64,000 bases of DNA, taken from NCBI GenBank assembly GCA_030533445.1, contig CM060073.1, forward strand, positions 43,288,428 through 43,352,427, in the 5' to 3' direction. Below the pieces are notes generated by a model, which worked only from the letters and a program-made list of their open reading frames with translations, was not told the DNA's origin and made no database searches. A program made the position numbers and the translations under genes. Source of the DNA: Cyprinodon diabolis (Eukaryota > Chordata > Actinopteri > Cyprinodontiformes > Cyprinodontidae). Below, one piece after another: positions 1 to 13,327 of this stretch. Position 1 is the stretch's first letter; the number at the start of each line of letters is the position of its first letter.

Positions 1-1784
1 CACAGGGAACTTTTCACACTTTTTTTACTGGAAGCAAGAAGTCTGCTGCTTGAAACAGAGCAGGGATCTCAAAACGAATGAGAGAAAGTGCATTATCTAG
101 ATGTGTTTCAGCTCCAAATAACTTGATTATTATCTGGACTGTGTGGAGCTTGACTGCAGACTAAAGATAGATGAAGAATCCAAAGAAAACATTTCTGAAA
201 ACATAACCAGGACTCAGCAGCACTTCCAAATCATGTCTTTAATGTACACAACGAGATCTGTATCTTTGTGTGGGACTTAAAAATTTCAGAAAACCTCCAC
301 AAACTCTGATGGAATCTCTAGGCGTATTCAAAATCCGGTTTCTCTGTAGAAGCAATAACCTTTTAGAACCTCTCTTTCTGAAACATGTAAACACAACACT
401 GCAACCGCTTCCCTGCCTCCCACCTTTGTTCCAGTGCTGAGAAAGAGATTCAGCTCTCAGTGCCCAGAGGTACACACAGAGCCTTGGATAGGGATCAGTA
501 ATCCCCACCACTATTGGAGTCCATGTGTTTGGGCTTTCATTTTTTTGCATTATTAGCGCTTATTGGTACATGGTCTAGGAATGTGGCCAAGGTGTTTGAA
601 GTCAAGGAGAAAGGTGATGCCAGGGGCCTTAGCTGAAGGAATGGTGACCTTAAGGTCTAAACAAAAGCCAGCACTTCTAACCTCCAGGAGCCTCTCCCTT
701 CATGTTGGAATCCAAAGCACTATGCCCAACCTCTGGCAAAAGGTTACACACATTACAAATTTGTGTTTTTTTCCCCCAACAGCTGAGTAATGCCGTAGTT
801 ATAACTTTCAAATGCATGTTGATGTAGTCAAAGGAAATCTGGAATGCTACAATTAATAACCTAAAATTATATGGTTTTATGTATTTAAGAAGTATTGAAG
901 GTTTGCACAAATTTAAACATGTAATGTCCTGGCTGGCATCCCAGCAGAGGGACACTTCTCAAAGGCTCTCTGTATTTCTGAATGGTCTGCTTTTCTGTTC
1001 TAATCATCTTTTCTCTTTATGAGCTCTTAAAAGTATCTAAAGTCACACTGTGTTCTCAAGACTATTCCTTCTGAGGTTTGTGCTGAATTATTGCGGAAAG
1101 GACAGCCATGGGGGCAGTAGTACTGCTTGTCCTTGTTTCTTGGGGTCATTTCTTGGATGGTTCTGTTGCCACTACTGTTTCCTTTTGGCTGAGATAGGCC
1201 TTCAAAATCCATTGCATATCTGTTTTCCCCCCCCTTGCTGGCTAATGCTGTTGTCTGTCATCCATTTGTCCACTAATTCTCTCTTTACTGGTGGTTTCCA
1301 TATCTGTAGCAGACATTACTCTTAAACAGGGGTGCACTCTGTATGGAGTTTTTTATTTTTATTTTGTGTCTGGTTTTCTAAATGCTGCTGCTTGGTCATT
1401 ACTCATTCCCATGATGGAAACTCATGACAGAGTTTGAAAAATGTTATTAGGATTAATAAGTTAGAACACAGAGATACAATAATGCCGGAGTGCTGCATTA
1501 CAAATGAGGTTTTCTATCCTAAAAAAAAAAACAAAAAAACAAATACAAAAAAAAACCATCAAAGGTAAAGATTTGACATTTCAGTGATCTTTCAAGGTCA
1601 GCATCTAAAAATGTATGTAAATAAAATTCCTGCATTTAATGATTATTTACTCTGTAATGATATGTATTCAGTAAAGATTTCCTCTTTATAGAGATATAAT
1701 TAATATGATTATTTACCCTAAACATTTATAAGTCTGGAGGTTAGATATGTGTTTTTTAATTGATACTTCACCATTAAGGAACAC
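1..1784. other. Intergenic, no gene seen
   Basis: AT-rich DNA with only short chance reading frames on both strands. None has splice-flanked coding character or a recognisable motif. There is an A-rich run near 1521-1555. I see nothing functional that I can support. Confidence 0.6.
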
Positions 1785-1828
1785 AATAGAATGGAATAGA
1801 ATAGAATAGAAAAGAATAGAATAGAATA
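1785..1828. repeat. (AGAAT)n microsatellite
   Basis: Imperfect tandem array of the pentamer AGAAT/GAATA, about nine units, with two variant units (GGAAT and AAAAG). It is a simple repeat without coding potential. Confidence 0.9.
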
Positions 1829-3312
1829 TCTTCTATTTTCTCTCAGTGGTGTAAGTCAGGAGTACCATTAGCAAACTGTAAATTTACAGAAGCACATATA
1901 CTGCCACAGGATTCTAATTCTGGAATAGCTGTATTCATGTGTTGGAAGACATTTGTCTAGCAGTGATGTTGGTTTTAATATAAAAATGATCAGATTATTA
2001 TTTTAACAATGTATTTTTTATACATTTTAGATGTATGGAATCTTTTTTTTGGTAACTTTTATGATCCCAGTGATCCAGTTTTTAGTTTGTTGGTTTTTAC
2101 CAAGATGCAGCGATGATCTAATGGTTGATTAATTGTAGCTAAAGCTGTTGAGATAATTAAAAAAATAATCAGAGGTATTTGTAAAGATATTATTTTTGGT
2201 TGAGAAGAATCCTATTGCTGACTGCTATAAGAAATAAAAGTTTAAAAAAACACAGCAACAGTTAAAATTATTTGCAACATTGACTAAAGTTAGAATGATG
2301 AACAATAATAACAACGCAGACCTGTTAATCTTGATAATGATGTTACGCCTTCCATCATTCTCATGCACTATAAACTACATGCAGAGGTAATTGATACCTA
2401 CTTGCATGCCATGATTCCTGAACTTGCTTTTCGCAGCCACTTAAAACCTGCCGCACCAATGCAAATTCTGTTATTGAATTGTGAATCTAAACAAGTGAAA
2501 TATATCATTATATAACTATAAATTACATCTGTCCCTGAGGCGGGTAAAAGCAGCAATTAATTCAACCACAAGATCTTAAACAGAGCATCCAAACCAGTTC
2601 AGGTTTCTAAGGCAATTCACAACCATCAATAGCTGTGTTACTGCCATAGCCTGTTTGGTGATTTTATCAGTACGGTCTGAAAGTATGTAAAAATTCAAAA
2701 TCACACTGACTCCTTATCCCCTGCAGTGGATAAACTAGAAGAGACAGTCACCTTGGGTTCACACACAACTTAAGTCAGAGCTGATGTTCACAGAAGTTCT
2801 CGTAAATATTACCTCCGGATGTAGATAACTGCGCAGGACAAGTTGAGCCCTGAGCTGTATATGTAAGTGTTTCGACAGAACTCACCTGTGAGCTTGATAA
2901 ATCACTCACAGTGTGTTTTCAGAGTTGTGCGTGGACAGTAAATCTGAAAGTCAACACCCAGTGAGGTCAAAATCAAACAGTTTGGAATGCTGGGTTAAGG
3001 ACGTGTATGCACTATTTCCATATATTTACCTTAATGGCTCCAATAAGACTCTAGAAAACATCAACATATCTAAAGATATTTGCACAATTGTTAAATGAAT
3101 TTAAAGTACAGAAATCAAATTTTTAGTTAAACTAACTGGTAATGTACCTTTATTTTTCTGTAAAGCAGGTTATTGATTTTAAACTCATCTTTGGAAAGAA
3201 ATATGAATTTTAACAAGCTTAGGAAATGAGCACCATATATGGATTCTGATGTTACTTGATCTGCAGGGTGTGATGGCCTGTATCAGCATGTGGGATAAAG
3301 ACTCTTTCCTTC
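1829..3312. other. Intergenic, no gene seen
   Basis: AT-rich sequence with no open frame of convincing coding quality, no tRNA-like or clear repeat structure. It ends at the target duplication of the hAT-type element that follows. Confidence 0.5.
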
Positions 3313-3320
3313 ATTAGAAA

Positions 3321-3646
3321 CAGTGTTGCACTGATACTGATACCAGTATCAGGCAGGGCCCTGATACTGCACTAAAATGGTGGTATCAGTATCGGCGAGT
3401 ACTGACAAATAAGGCAATGATACCATTCTGAGAGCCAAACGTTTATTCAACTATTGTCACTCCTTCCAGGTAGGTGATAAAAATTTCTAATGGATTAACC
3501 TTGCATTAGTCTTTTTCATGCTTCACAAAGGTAGGCAGCAGCTTGACAAAGCCATGATGGCAATTATTTTACATCAAAGTAGTATGCAGTTCTTCATATA
3601 TGCACACACAAAAAATCGGCCAAAAAATGGCATTGGCCCAACACTA
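3321..3646. mobile_element. Short hAT-type non-autonomous DNA transposon
   Basis: The 326-bp segment begins CAGTGTTG and ends CAACACTA, the inverse complement with one end-base difference, so it has terminal inverted repeats. It is flanked by a perfect 8-bp direct duplication, ATTAGAAA, at 3313-3320 and 3647-3654. An 8-bp duplication with CA/TAGTG-type ends is the signature of the hAT superfamily. The interior has no open frame for a transposase, so it would depend on an enzyme supplied in trans. The first 120 bases are rich in GATAC/GTATC words. Confidence 0.8.
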
Positions 3647-3939
3647 ATTAGAAATACATTTTCAAACAACAATATTGTATGTCAAAATTATGTGTGACTG
3701 CTAATTGGCAATACAAACAAAATATGGAGTCAATACTTTTGGAAAGGTCTTCATTCCATGAAGGTGAGTTTCCATTTTAAGTCTAGGCATAGATCTTGGT
3801 GTTTGAAATGGTTTACCCAATAATTATGTTACGTTTGAAACCTTCAATATAAGGAAAAACCTGAGAAATATTGAGAAAAAAACAGCACAATTCAAGATCA
3901 GCCTGGACAAATTGGTCATGCAGCGAGTTTTCAGTTGCC

Positions 3940-4370
3940 TTTTTATGTATATCATTCTATGTTTTCTTGGTTACTGTTTCTTTTCCATTCTGTGTGATTG
4001 TAGTTGTTTTCTATTTGTATTTAAGCAGCATTCTGTTTTTTGTGCTGCTCTCTGTTGCCCTCTTGTGCCAGGTTCCTTTCCCCTTAGCTCCCTTCTGGTT
4101 GCTTCTATGCACACCTGCTCCCTATTGGCTTTTTAGCCCAGTCTTTGTTCTGTCTCCCATGTATACTCCTCCCATGCAGCTCCTCAGTGCTGGTTTCTTG
4201 TCATTGCTTTGATTGTTATGTTTATTTCTCCCTGGCATCTCCTGGTTTTGATTAGTTGTTTATTATTCCTGGGTTTGTGTTTTTTTTTTTTTTGCCATCT
4301 ACCTCCAATAAAACTGCAAGAACTCATCTCTGCATTTGGGTCCTCAATCAATTTCCACCCAAACCTGACA
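3940..4370 (+). mobile_element. Probable degenerate solo LTR of a Ty3/gypsy element
   Basis: The 3' part has the layout of a fish gypsy LTR end: a polyadenylation signal AATAAA at about 4309, then ACTCATCTCTGCATTTGGGT and a terminal ACCTGACA near 4363-4370. The upstream part is pyrimidine-rich. No partner LTR, primer site or pol sequence is adjacent, so it would be a solo LTR. The 5' boundary is not clear; I chose the start from where this composition begins. Two overlapping reading frames (113 and 126 codons) lie in it but show no protein features. Confidence 0.45.
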
Positions 4371-7191
4371 ATAACTCTCTCTTTAAATTATCCACCTACA
4401 TGTTTAGCAATGATATTTAGCTTTAAATGTGACTTTTTCCTGTCTGAACTAAATGAAGGAGGGAGTTTATCTTCATCTGGTTGCATATTGATATATAAAT
4501 TCCGTCCATTTGTCAAACATAATATTAGTTTAAAGGGATATTTTAGGATCAGACGACATGTTGTAGATAAACTAACCAGATGCTTGTGACTGAATGTGTT
4601 TCCTATTGTTCTGACAGCCATATTATTGCAGTCCGGTTAAACCCTCTTAAGAATCTAGCTTTGCACAGTCACTGCATGGATAGCTAATCGAAAGTGAACT
4701 TTTGTGGAGACTTAGTTGTTGGAAGGATTTGTTGCTGTATGCACATGCAAGTAATAAAGCTGGTCAAAACAACAGAAGTTACAGCATATTCTTATATGCA
4801 GCATACATATTTTTGCTTCTGCACACAATTTTTTTCACAGTTAGAGATTTGCTGCTATTGTAAAATAGAGGTGGACTAGGTAGTTGGCAAAGTGCTTTTA
4901 TATTCTTGAGTAGAACTTAGACTTCGACAGATTTATTTGTCATGTTGTTTACACACATGTAAAGCAAAAAAGAAATTTTGTTAAAACAGAGTAGGGGAAG
5001 CTTTGTTAAATTTTAAATCTACTTCTAACAGATAGCCTCTTTCCCTCCTTACTAAATAAAGACGGCACATAGATGCCTATGAAATCATCATTTCATGATT
5101 TCAAGTTCAAGCCAGAGACGTTGCTATTCGTAATTTTTTTTTCAAATTTATTTATAAAATGAATTAAAAGCAGATTTTTGCCCAAGTGCTGTACATATCA
5201 ATGAAACAAGTAATATAATGTAAAAACAGACATAAAACATGTTTTTTGTCTTGTGTTTTGTTTTGATGCTGATTTTAGCCTTCGAAATATAATGTCATCA
5301 CTTTTCAGCAACTTTTTACTTTATTCATAGCATCGTTTTTTTTACCTTCTCACTATGTTGCATATTTTGTAGTTTTTGTAACCATTATTGAACAGACTAA
5401 ATGTGCGGTACAAGTTAAGTTTCCAAGATGTGCTCAAAAGAAGTGTTTTGTGGAAGTTCACTTTTTTGCTAAAAGAAACACAACTTTCCCCATAATCTCT
5501 TTAATACTGTAAATTAGTCTTTGCTGGATGTCACTCTGGCAATTGTGCAGTGATCATCTAATGACCACTGGGTCACATATGACCCGCTCCATGACCTGTT
5601 CTCGCTTTATAATTTGTAGTTTCAGAAAACAGAGGTCATCTCTTTGTTGCCCTGATGTGACCTTTTTCAGTGTGGTAAAAATGACATGATTATCAGCTCA
5701 TCATAACAACACTAATCCATACTGTTACATATGAATACAATTTGTTGGTACTATCTTTCTGTCCAACCCTCCCTAGAGACTTAGCTTCTATAATAGAGTT
5801 TGGATGTGCACTGCATTGATTAGCCTCCTCCAGCGCAGTCTTCTCTAGTGTGACTATCATCCTTTGTGCTCCGCTCGGCCTTTTGGTGGGTTTTGACAGT
5901 TTTATTATAAGGAGCAAAGCGGTCCAAATAAACAGAGGATTAACAGCCGTCCCTCGCTAGCGTTTCCAAAGGTTAGTAAATCTCACCATATGGATTTTTT
6001 GGTGTCTCCCACAAATGTCATGGCTTAATTATTAACTGTGGGGCCATTTTGCAGGGATATTTGCACTTTTACAATATTGTTGTGCCTGGTGAGGTTAAGC
6101 GTTGAGAGTTCATGGAAGGCTGTTGCCCCCCAACACCTCCCACCCCCTTTGTGTTTAATGAAGATGGATTTAGAGATGAGATGTTGAGAGTAATAAGGAC
6201 AGTATGACCTTTAGAGATTCACCACAAGTGGAAAACACGCTGATGGTTTAAACTGACAAATAATAAACCTCAATAAAAAAAAAAGTGCATCCAGGTTTTC
6301 ACTAAATGATTGTAACAATGTGAAACTCCATGCTTACATATTGGTGAAGTGGAATGTATTTTTATATGAATCCTGATCATTTTATTGGAATGGTGAGAGA
6401 GGCAAAGTATTTTTTCTTTTTTTCTCCTTCAATAGATCAGGATCTATGAGCTCTAACTCAAGATTATAACCAGCCGTGGACAACAGAGGTTGTGACCTCC
6501 CAGTGTGGCTGTTATGAGTAAATATTGATCACGCTGTGGTCAGTGGATAACTGGAGCCACTTGAGCAGAACACGGATATGTTCCATTAAGCTTTTTGGAT
6601 TCAGGCAGTAATATCTACTCTGAACTGTAGCCATTCCCTGTCCAAAACAGCTTCACTTTTCTTTGCTTGCTCTCAAACATAAAATATGAGGTTTTGGTTA
6701 TGCTTTTCTTTGACTCTTTATTTGTGGAGCAGAATCTTTGAGAGATTTGTTGAAAATGCTCGTTCTAAGAAGGTGGGCGTTGTGATCGTCTTTGGATCAT
6801 GGCACTGAGATAAAGAGCACCCTCCACACTGGGTTTTTATCATTGATGAAGATTTATAAAAAGCCTTCAAATAAATTCAGCAGTGAGATGACTTCTCTCT
6901 ATATTATTATAAACCAATGTAACAGTTTTTAAGAACTATTTCTTGCAGCACAAGTGTCCTAACCCTGCCCGGACGTCTTTCAGATTAGAGTTTGCATATG
7001 TTCTCAGTACATGCATTTTTTCTCCCCAGGTACCTCGACTTCACACCACAGTTCAAAAATATGACTGTTAGGTTGACTGGTATCTCTAAATGGTCTGAGT
7101 GTGCACTTTTATGGGTATAAAATATGGATAGACCATGAATTAATTGAAAGCAAATGGCATCACGGCACTGCAGAAAATTTTATCCGTGCCT
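4371..7191. other. Intergenic; one probable LINE-tail fragment
   Basis: No gene is visible. Around 5140-5245 the sequence reads TTTATTTATAAAATG then GCCCAAGTGCTGTACAT, resembling the 3' tails of common fish LINEs, but it is too short and diverged to classify. The remainder is AT-rich unique-looking DNA with several short purine or T runs. Confidence 0.4.
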
Positions 7192-7293
7192 TAGAATCTG
7201 ATAGCAGGCCAGTTTGGAACAACAGAGTTACCTCCAAGGCAAGGTTATATTTTCCCTTTAGAATAAACCAAAATAGAATAAAAAATATGTCTG
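7192..7293 (+). repeat. Dispersed repeat, copy 1
   Basis: This block shares GAA(T/A)CTGATAGCAG(G/A)CCA, a following TTTGGA(A/C)CA, and further downstream an AAAATA(T)GTCT-type end with 21274-21394 on the opposite strand. The two copies differ by several internal gaps, so both are old. Both fall inside open frames (114 and 88 codons) that share a short SRP.W..R peptide, but neither looks like a real gene. The family was not recognised. Confidence 0.45.
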
Positions 7294-9626
7294 TTCAGTT
7301 AAAAAGACATTATATTTTTTACAAATACATCTTAAAAATAGCCTTTTTATTTGACCCTTTAAAACTAAAACATTACTTGATGATCCGACTAACTAAGTAT
7401 TTCCGAGCCAATGCATCTATAAGTCTGAAGCCCATTTTTTCTTGATTTACTTCGGATCAAATGTGTCCATGTTAAATGGGTCGAGTCTAGCAAATAATCA
7501 AAGTATTTAAGATGAGATTTTATGGATACTCAGAAGTGACCAGTACCAAGCTTAATTCTGACACAAATGGCAACTACAGGTAAGGTAAAAAAAAAAAAAA
7601 AATGTTAAGTGGAAGAGTGCTGCAGTTCTGCGCTTAGGCCACAGGTGGCAGAATCCTTAGAAGACTCTGTAATGCCTTTTGAAGTTTCATTTATGTTTAA
7701 CCTTAAACAGTATTGCTTTAGAAATAATTAGCAACATTTACATTCACAAAATTTCCCTGATCCAATCTAAACCTTGGCTGATTGGAAATTTAAATTCTCT
7801 TTTTACATGGACACTAAATAAAATGATCCTATCATGACGTGTTAAAGCTGAGTTCCTATTAAGAAAACTGTATTCGATCTAAAAAAAAAGAGGGCATCAA
7901 GATTATCCGCAGCAGTTTGATTATCAAATGAACAAAATATTACCTTTTAAAAGAGTATCCCTTTATATGCCCTGAAAATTCCTTTCAGATCTGCATAAAA
8001 TTATTACCTGAGCACAAATTTAACATAAGATTGTTGATTTGAGTTTGGTAACATGAAGCAGTAATTAGTTGTTTTATAAATCCCAGGTACAAATGGAGGA
8101 TTTCAAAGCCTCTCATCAACAGAGATGTCAGTCTTCAGATTTAGCTGAATTGCTTGTTTAGGCACTTTAGAACTGGAGGCAGAAGAGGCCAGCAAGCCCT
8201 GACAGAGAGCTGCCATCGCACAGAAACATACCCACAAACCTGTTGCCTGTGGCTTTGTCTTTGAAGTTGCATGTCTCTTCTTGACACTTCTTGTCAACTT
8301 GCCTTGGAAACAGCAAATTCCAAACACTTTGTCCAAGGTTTTTAAAGATTGTGTGGCATGATGCAGAAGATAAAAACAAAAAAAGGACATAATAATACAC
8401 TTAAAAGGCAATATTCTTAAAGTAATCCCCACTTTTCATTTAGAATTTTTTTAGGTGCTTACGTTAGGTAACAGCTTTAAAGTATATATTCGAAATTATA
8501 AATTAAAGCAACACGCCAGTTTTAAGATGCTGCTCCTGTTCTCAGAGTGCCAGACCGTCCTTCTGGATTGATGCATGTTGCAATCTGACAGAGAACCTGT
8601 CATATTTGTGACACGGCAGCAATTAGAAGAGAACGACATTAATAGGTCATGCAGACTGTAACACAATTAAAACATAAATATGCAAAGCACAGTGGGAGCC
8701 CAGTGATATGCTGGATGTGTAGAGGCAGGTGCCAGACGTCTTTAGTGTTTACAGCAAAGACAGCACTGGAAAATGGAATTAAACTGCATTCATTTGAAAT
8801 GTCTGAGAGTTTTAATTACGACATGATTTAAGACTGAAAGAGCCCAAACAGTAGACAAGCACAGCAATAGGTAGAGACATGAAAATAATCTTACTCATAT
8901 TAAGAAAATTGGCATAAGAATTGTCATGTGAGTAATCCTGAATTCAAAGCAGGCTTTGAGCTTTTGATATTGGATATAAAATAATATAAACATTACTTAA
9001 GTGTAATTATTTATCAGAGATTATTCTAATGATTATTATGGTTCCTTTAAGGTCTTCCTATGTGAAAGAAGGTGTGAAAAACCCTGCATGTCTGGACAGA
9101 GATCTGCTTACTCTGAGGCAGCTGCAGCCGATAGTGAAAGTCCTGTCTGTCTAACTGACTCCAGCCGCTGACATGTCCCGTCCTCTTCCAGGGGTATTTG
9201 CTTTCTCTTCCAGCAGTTCCATTCTCGGTGGTCCCATGTTCAGTTTGGCTGATGAGGCACATGGATCCACTTGCAACAGATTTACACGACCTGTCAGGCA
9301 TGAGGTGACTGTCCAATAATGCAGCCTCCTCCAGTCTATGCTCAAGGACCTTTGAACTATTACACAGCCATTACCAGTGAAATCGTTATCTGGAACAGTG
9401 GAGGAAAACGAATGTGTTGCTGTGACAGAAAATTCTCACTGTGAAAGGCTCTCCTATAGGCGAACACAGGATATCAGATCAAATTCAAATTAAGGCTCGC
9501 AGCTGTTAGAGTTGAGTCTAGGTTGCTGTACTGCAAAGTTCGCTTTATTGAATTATATAAATGTTTGTTTTTCTTTAGGTTCCTCAAACTTTACAGTCTA
9601 TTGCAAAAATGTTGATATTCCATGAA
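7294..9626. other. Intergenic, no gene seen
   Basis: AT-rich DNA. The longest frames (109 codons on the - strand at 8103-8432 and 89 codons on the - strand at 9047-9316) lack domain-like composition or splice context and overlap other frames of similar length, so I treat them as chance. Confidence 0.45.
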
Positions 9627-9879
9627 ATTTTTCTTTCTTTCTTTCCAGCTTTTTATTGTCTTCACACTTCCACAAGTACAGAGCAATGAAATTACCTCTT
9701 TGTATTTAACCCATCCCTTTTGGGAGCAGTGGGCTGCCATTGTGCGGTGCCCAGGGGAGCAGTGTGGGGTTCAGGGTTTTTGATCAGGGATCCAGGGTGT
9801 CAGTCTGTGGGGGTGGGGCTTGAACTCAGAACCTCTGGATTCCAAGCGCATAGCCCTAACTACTAAGCCGTCACTACCC
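9627..9879 (-). mobile_element. tRNA-derived SINE
   Basis: Read on the - strand, the element starts with a tRNA-like head whose first promoter-like box reads GGCTTAGTAG and whose second reads AGTTCAAGCC, close to RNA polymerase III A and B boxes. A body containing GGCAGCCCACTGCTCCC and GGGTTAAATACAAAGAGG follows, then a tail of GAAA units ending A-rich at 9627. That order (tRNA head, body, A-rich tail) is a SINE. It has no coding capacity and would have used a LINE's enzymes to move. Exact family not assigned. Confidence 0.7.
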
Positions 9880-11734
9880 ACATTTTCACAGTTTAACATT
9901 ACAACAAGCTTTATAGTATTTCATTAGCACCAGAAAGTGATAAACAAAAAAAAGAGAGAATTAGCATAAGTTTTAAAGGAAATAACATTCATTTTAGAAT
10001 TAAAAATCCAAGAAGTTGGCATGTATTCACATTCCTCCCCTTTTACTTTGATACCTATAAGTAAAATCTAATGGACAGGTTATCTTTGGTGTAAATAAAG
10101 GAAAGCCTGGAGGCCTCAGAGGTCTGTTAAAAAACCCACAGGGTGGGTGTGTCGGGAGCTTTTCTTTAATAAGACCAGAGAACCTCCTTATAGGTGATGA
10201 AAACATGATTGTAGCTAAATAAAGGGAATGCTGGAAAGAAAGCAGTGAGACAATGGGAAAAAAAAAACTCCTGCTTGAACTGGAATTTTACTTTCCAGCA
10301 GGACAATGAGCTTGAACTTTCAACCAGAACAAAAATTTAATGGTTCAGATCAAAGTGTTTTCATGATTTAAAATGGCCTAGTGCAAGTTCAGATCTAAGC
10401 CCAAACTAAAATCTCAGCAAGATTAAAAAGTCAGTGTTAACAGAAGCCCTTCATGAAATTTACTGGAGCTACTTTGTTAAGAAAGGGTCAAAAACAGTGA
10501 TTCTCTAAGTCTGTAAAGCTAGTAGACACGTGGCAGGGAGAGTTGGTTTTACACAGTATTGATTCAGACACAGTAACTAAATCTGTTCACATAAAACCTT
10601 TACTCTAGTTTATATTGTATTTCTATGATTTCACTATATCATGAATTGGTTCAGGAAAAATCAATTTAAGCGATAAAGTCTCACAGATGTCATGAGTTAA
10701 ATACATGTTAATAAAAAAAAAAAAAAAAAAAATGTCTTTTAAGAATCTGATCACTGTGCGACTGTGATGATGGAGCTAAAACACAAACATGACAATTCTG
10801 AAGTTGCAGAATGTTGTTTGCTGTAAAATGGTGACGCAGATACATTCTGTTCCACTGTGCTTTTTGATGAAGCTTCGTTCCCGTTGTGCACATCTGTTTT
10901 TATTTTCCCTGGTGGCTTTCACTGTCTGTCACAGTGTGGTTTTCAAAGTTTTTCTGGGTGTTTCTCAATGTGCCCGCACAAATCTCTCCAACCCCAGTAA
11001 TGCATTTACATTTCTTCTGTGGTTGCCCATATCTGCATATCTGTGTTTCCTCTAGTTATTGTTCCAATCAAATTCATAAACATTACAAATATGATTTGGT
11101 AACTTTTCTTGAGGTTTGGGTATGTTTTGAAACATAGTAAATTACAATTGAAAGAGTTAAGCTATGAGCTTACGATCCGCGCTGATAAAAGCTTAAGCGA
11201 AGCCTCTCTCCCCTCTGACACAATAGGCACCACCAGCGGCGGAAGAGTGTCTTCACAGCTAAATGACCGTGACGTTAAAGTGTGTTATCACTCACTCCTA
11301 TTTCTTAGTGCAGCAAAGTCCCTCATTACGAGGGGGAGGAATGGTGTCTTGGATTAATTAGGCTGAGGAACTCCCAGTTTTAGGAGCTTAGCATGTGCAG
11401 GGTGATGTTTTCTTCTGAGTCTTTTCCACAGGGATAGGTTTGCACTCATCTTTGATAGTTAACCCCATGCGACCCTTCCCTAGAGCCACAGACCGCTCCC
11501 ACTTCTCTGCTCCTGCTTCTCATTAGGGCTTGTCCACTAGTCTGACTTGGCCTAAGCAGTCCCCCACCCAGGCCACGGAGGCACTGTCCACACAATGCTC
11601 TGTGTGTGTCTTTAAAAGGGAGAGTTTTCTATCAGTTTCATGAGTCAAAATATCTGTTTTCTTTTTTCAGTAATCATATGAATCTTTGAATGCTTGTGTG
11701 ATGAAAATAGAGATGACTATCCTAAATTTGCAAT
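9880..11734. other. Intergenic; contains a candidate conserved block
   Basis: No gene is supported. A 19-base A run lies near 10712-10731. From about 11155 to 11400 the sequence is more GC-balanced, free of simple repeats, and includes a GATTAATTAG homeodomain-type site near 11353; this resembles vertebrate conserved non-coding DNA, but only a cross-species alignment could show it. Confidence 0.35.
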
Positions 11735-11788
11735 TATATATCTATATATATGTATATATGTATGTATATATATATGTGTGTGTGTATG

Positions 11789-11861
<73 letters not shown>

Positions 11862-11869
11862 TATATATC
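11735..11869. repeat. (TA)n/(TATG)n microsatellite
   Basis: About 135 bases of TA dinucleotides with TATG and TGTG variants in the first half and a nearly pure (TA) run of about 78 bases in the second half. The Tyr-Ile repeat frames that overlap it on both strands are artefacts of the dinucleotide. A tract this long is likely to be length-variable. Confidence 0.95.
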
Positions 11870-13229
11870 TGCAGATAGACAGATATTTAAAAACATTTCA
11901 TAAATATAAAGATTATTTTTCATTGCTGAGGATGTAGAAACTAAATGTTGTTGGACAGTGCATAAATGAATTGTAACTTTGTAGTGAATTTGGTTTAATA
12001 CATGAGCACAGTTGCACTGCCATACAAGCAGAAATAGATAATTAATTTATGGAAGCATTTCTTAAATATTATGAAATTGTTGGTGCATTTTAAATTCAAA
12101 TAGCCTCACGATGCATTTGACAAGGTGACAGCTTTATTATGCAAAAATGATCAATTGATTTTGACTTTGCTGAGGGACAAAAATGTACTTGCTAGGTTTT
12201 GCAAAAACTAAGGTTGAAGTATTTCATCAGCCTACATTAAAATCTAAGCAAGATTCTAAAAGGTTCAGTATTTTGAAGGAAAAAATAATATGTCAAAACA
12301 GAATATCAAAAATAAGTTTTTAAAAATAACACAAGCACTTAAAGATAACTGATGGAATCCTTAAGAAAGGGAACAAATACAAAAATCTTTAAAGAACTAT
12401 AATTGTAATTTTACACCATGGGCAATGGAACTGAAACTGCAGCTGAGTCTCTGTATCTCTGTATCGCTGCTATCTGGCCGTATGATGAGACATGAATTCG
12501 TCTGACCTGCTCTGGTCAGCACAAAGGGCTGCATTATAAGTATGGCACCTAGAGGCCAAGCTGGCGGCCGGCCCAGCTGAGGAACACCAGCCAGCCGGCA
12601 CCTGCATACTGCTGCTGACAACCCCCTCACCCATTCCTGAGTCCCCCCACCTCCCCCACTCTGACCAGCCTCATCTGCATCCCAGCCTTGTCCCTACTCC
12701 CAATGCTAATATCTGCCAGGTCCATCTCATCTGCCCATCACGCCAGCTGAACTCAAGACAGACCTCAGTTGGGAACACATGTCTCTGGCTGTCATGGTGC
12801 TGTTCCTTCAGATACGTTGGACAAATAGCTGTCAGAACTTTAATGACAAACTCTGGTTTACATCCAGGTTGTTTTTTTAAACAAAACCTGCTTAACGTTT
12901 AAACATATGGACAAAAAAAACTGTGAAGTTCAAAGATGTTTTAATTTTACCACCTAACAGCTTAAAACTAAGAAATATAGAGTCTGTATCTGCTGCTGAA
13001 CCCGTTTGTGTGATAAATGTATGCTATCTCATTTGCCTTTTACTGTGTCTGTTATTTTTACTTGGCATGGTTAGGGTGCTGATTCACATTTCTAAATCAG
13101 CCTTTGATCTCTGAACCATAACGCAGCTGTAGCATTAAGCGCATAAATGCTTGTGAAATATTTAACATTTACCAAGAAGGGTTTGATTATTCGGCTTGTT
13201 TGCCTTTCATGTGCTCTGCCTCTTCACAG
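11870..13229. other. Intergenic; C-rich block at 12540-12760
   Basis: No gene. Positions 12540-12760 are unusually C-rich for this window, with clustered CCCCACC and CAGCTG-type words and no repeat structure, and could be a regulatory block. The surrounding sequence is AT-rich and featureless. Confidence 0.35.
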
Positions 13230-13327
13230 CTTTAAGGATAAAAATGAGCCTCTCTCCCAGTTCAAGAGTGCCCCCTGGAAAACAGTTGATGTATTGCAGT
13301 CAGAAAATCTGGACATGAGTGGAAAAG
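13230..13327 (+). other. Exon-like segment, gene unknown
   Basis: A 98-base open segment is bounded by a good splice acceptor (pyrimidine-rich GCTCTGCCTCTTCACAG ending at 13229) and a donor (AAAAG then GTGACA). In the open frame it encodes a hydrophilic peptide of about 32 residues, including KNEPLSQFKSAPWK. The frame enters in phase 2 and leaves in phase 1. I found no partner exon nearby, do not recognise the peptide, and such a short segment can arise by chance. Confidence 0.2.

Noticed and set aside
11686..11937. Tyr-Ile repeat open frames on both strands
   Set aside because: They are translations of the (TA)n microsatellite.
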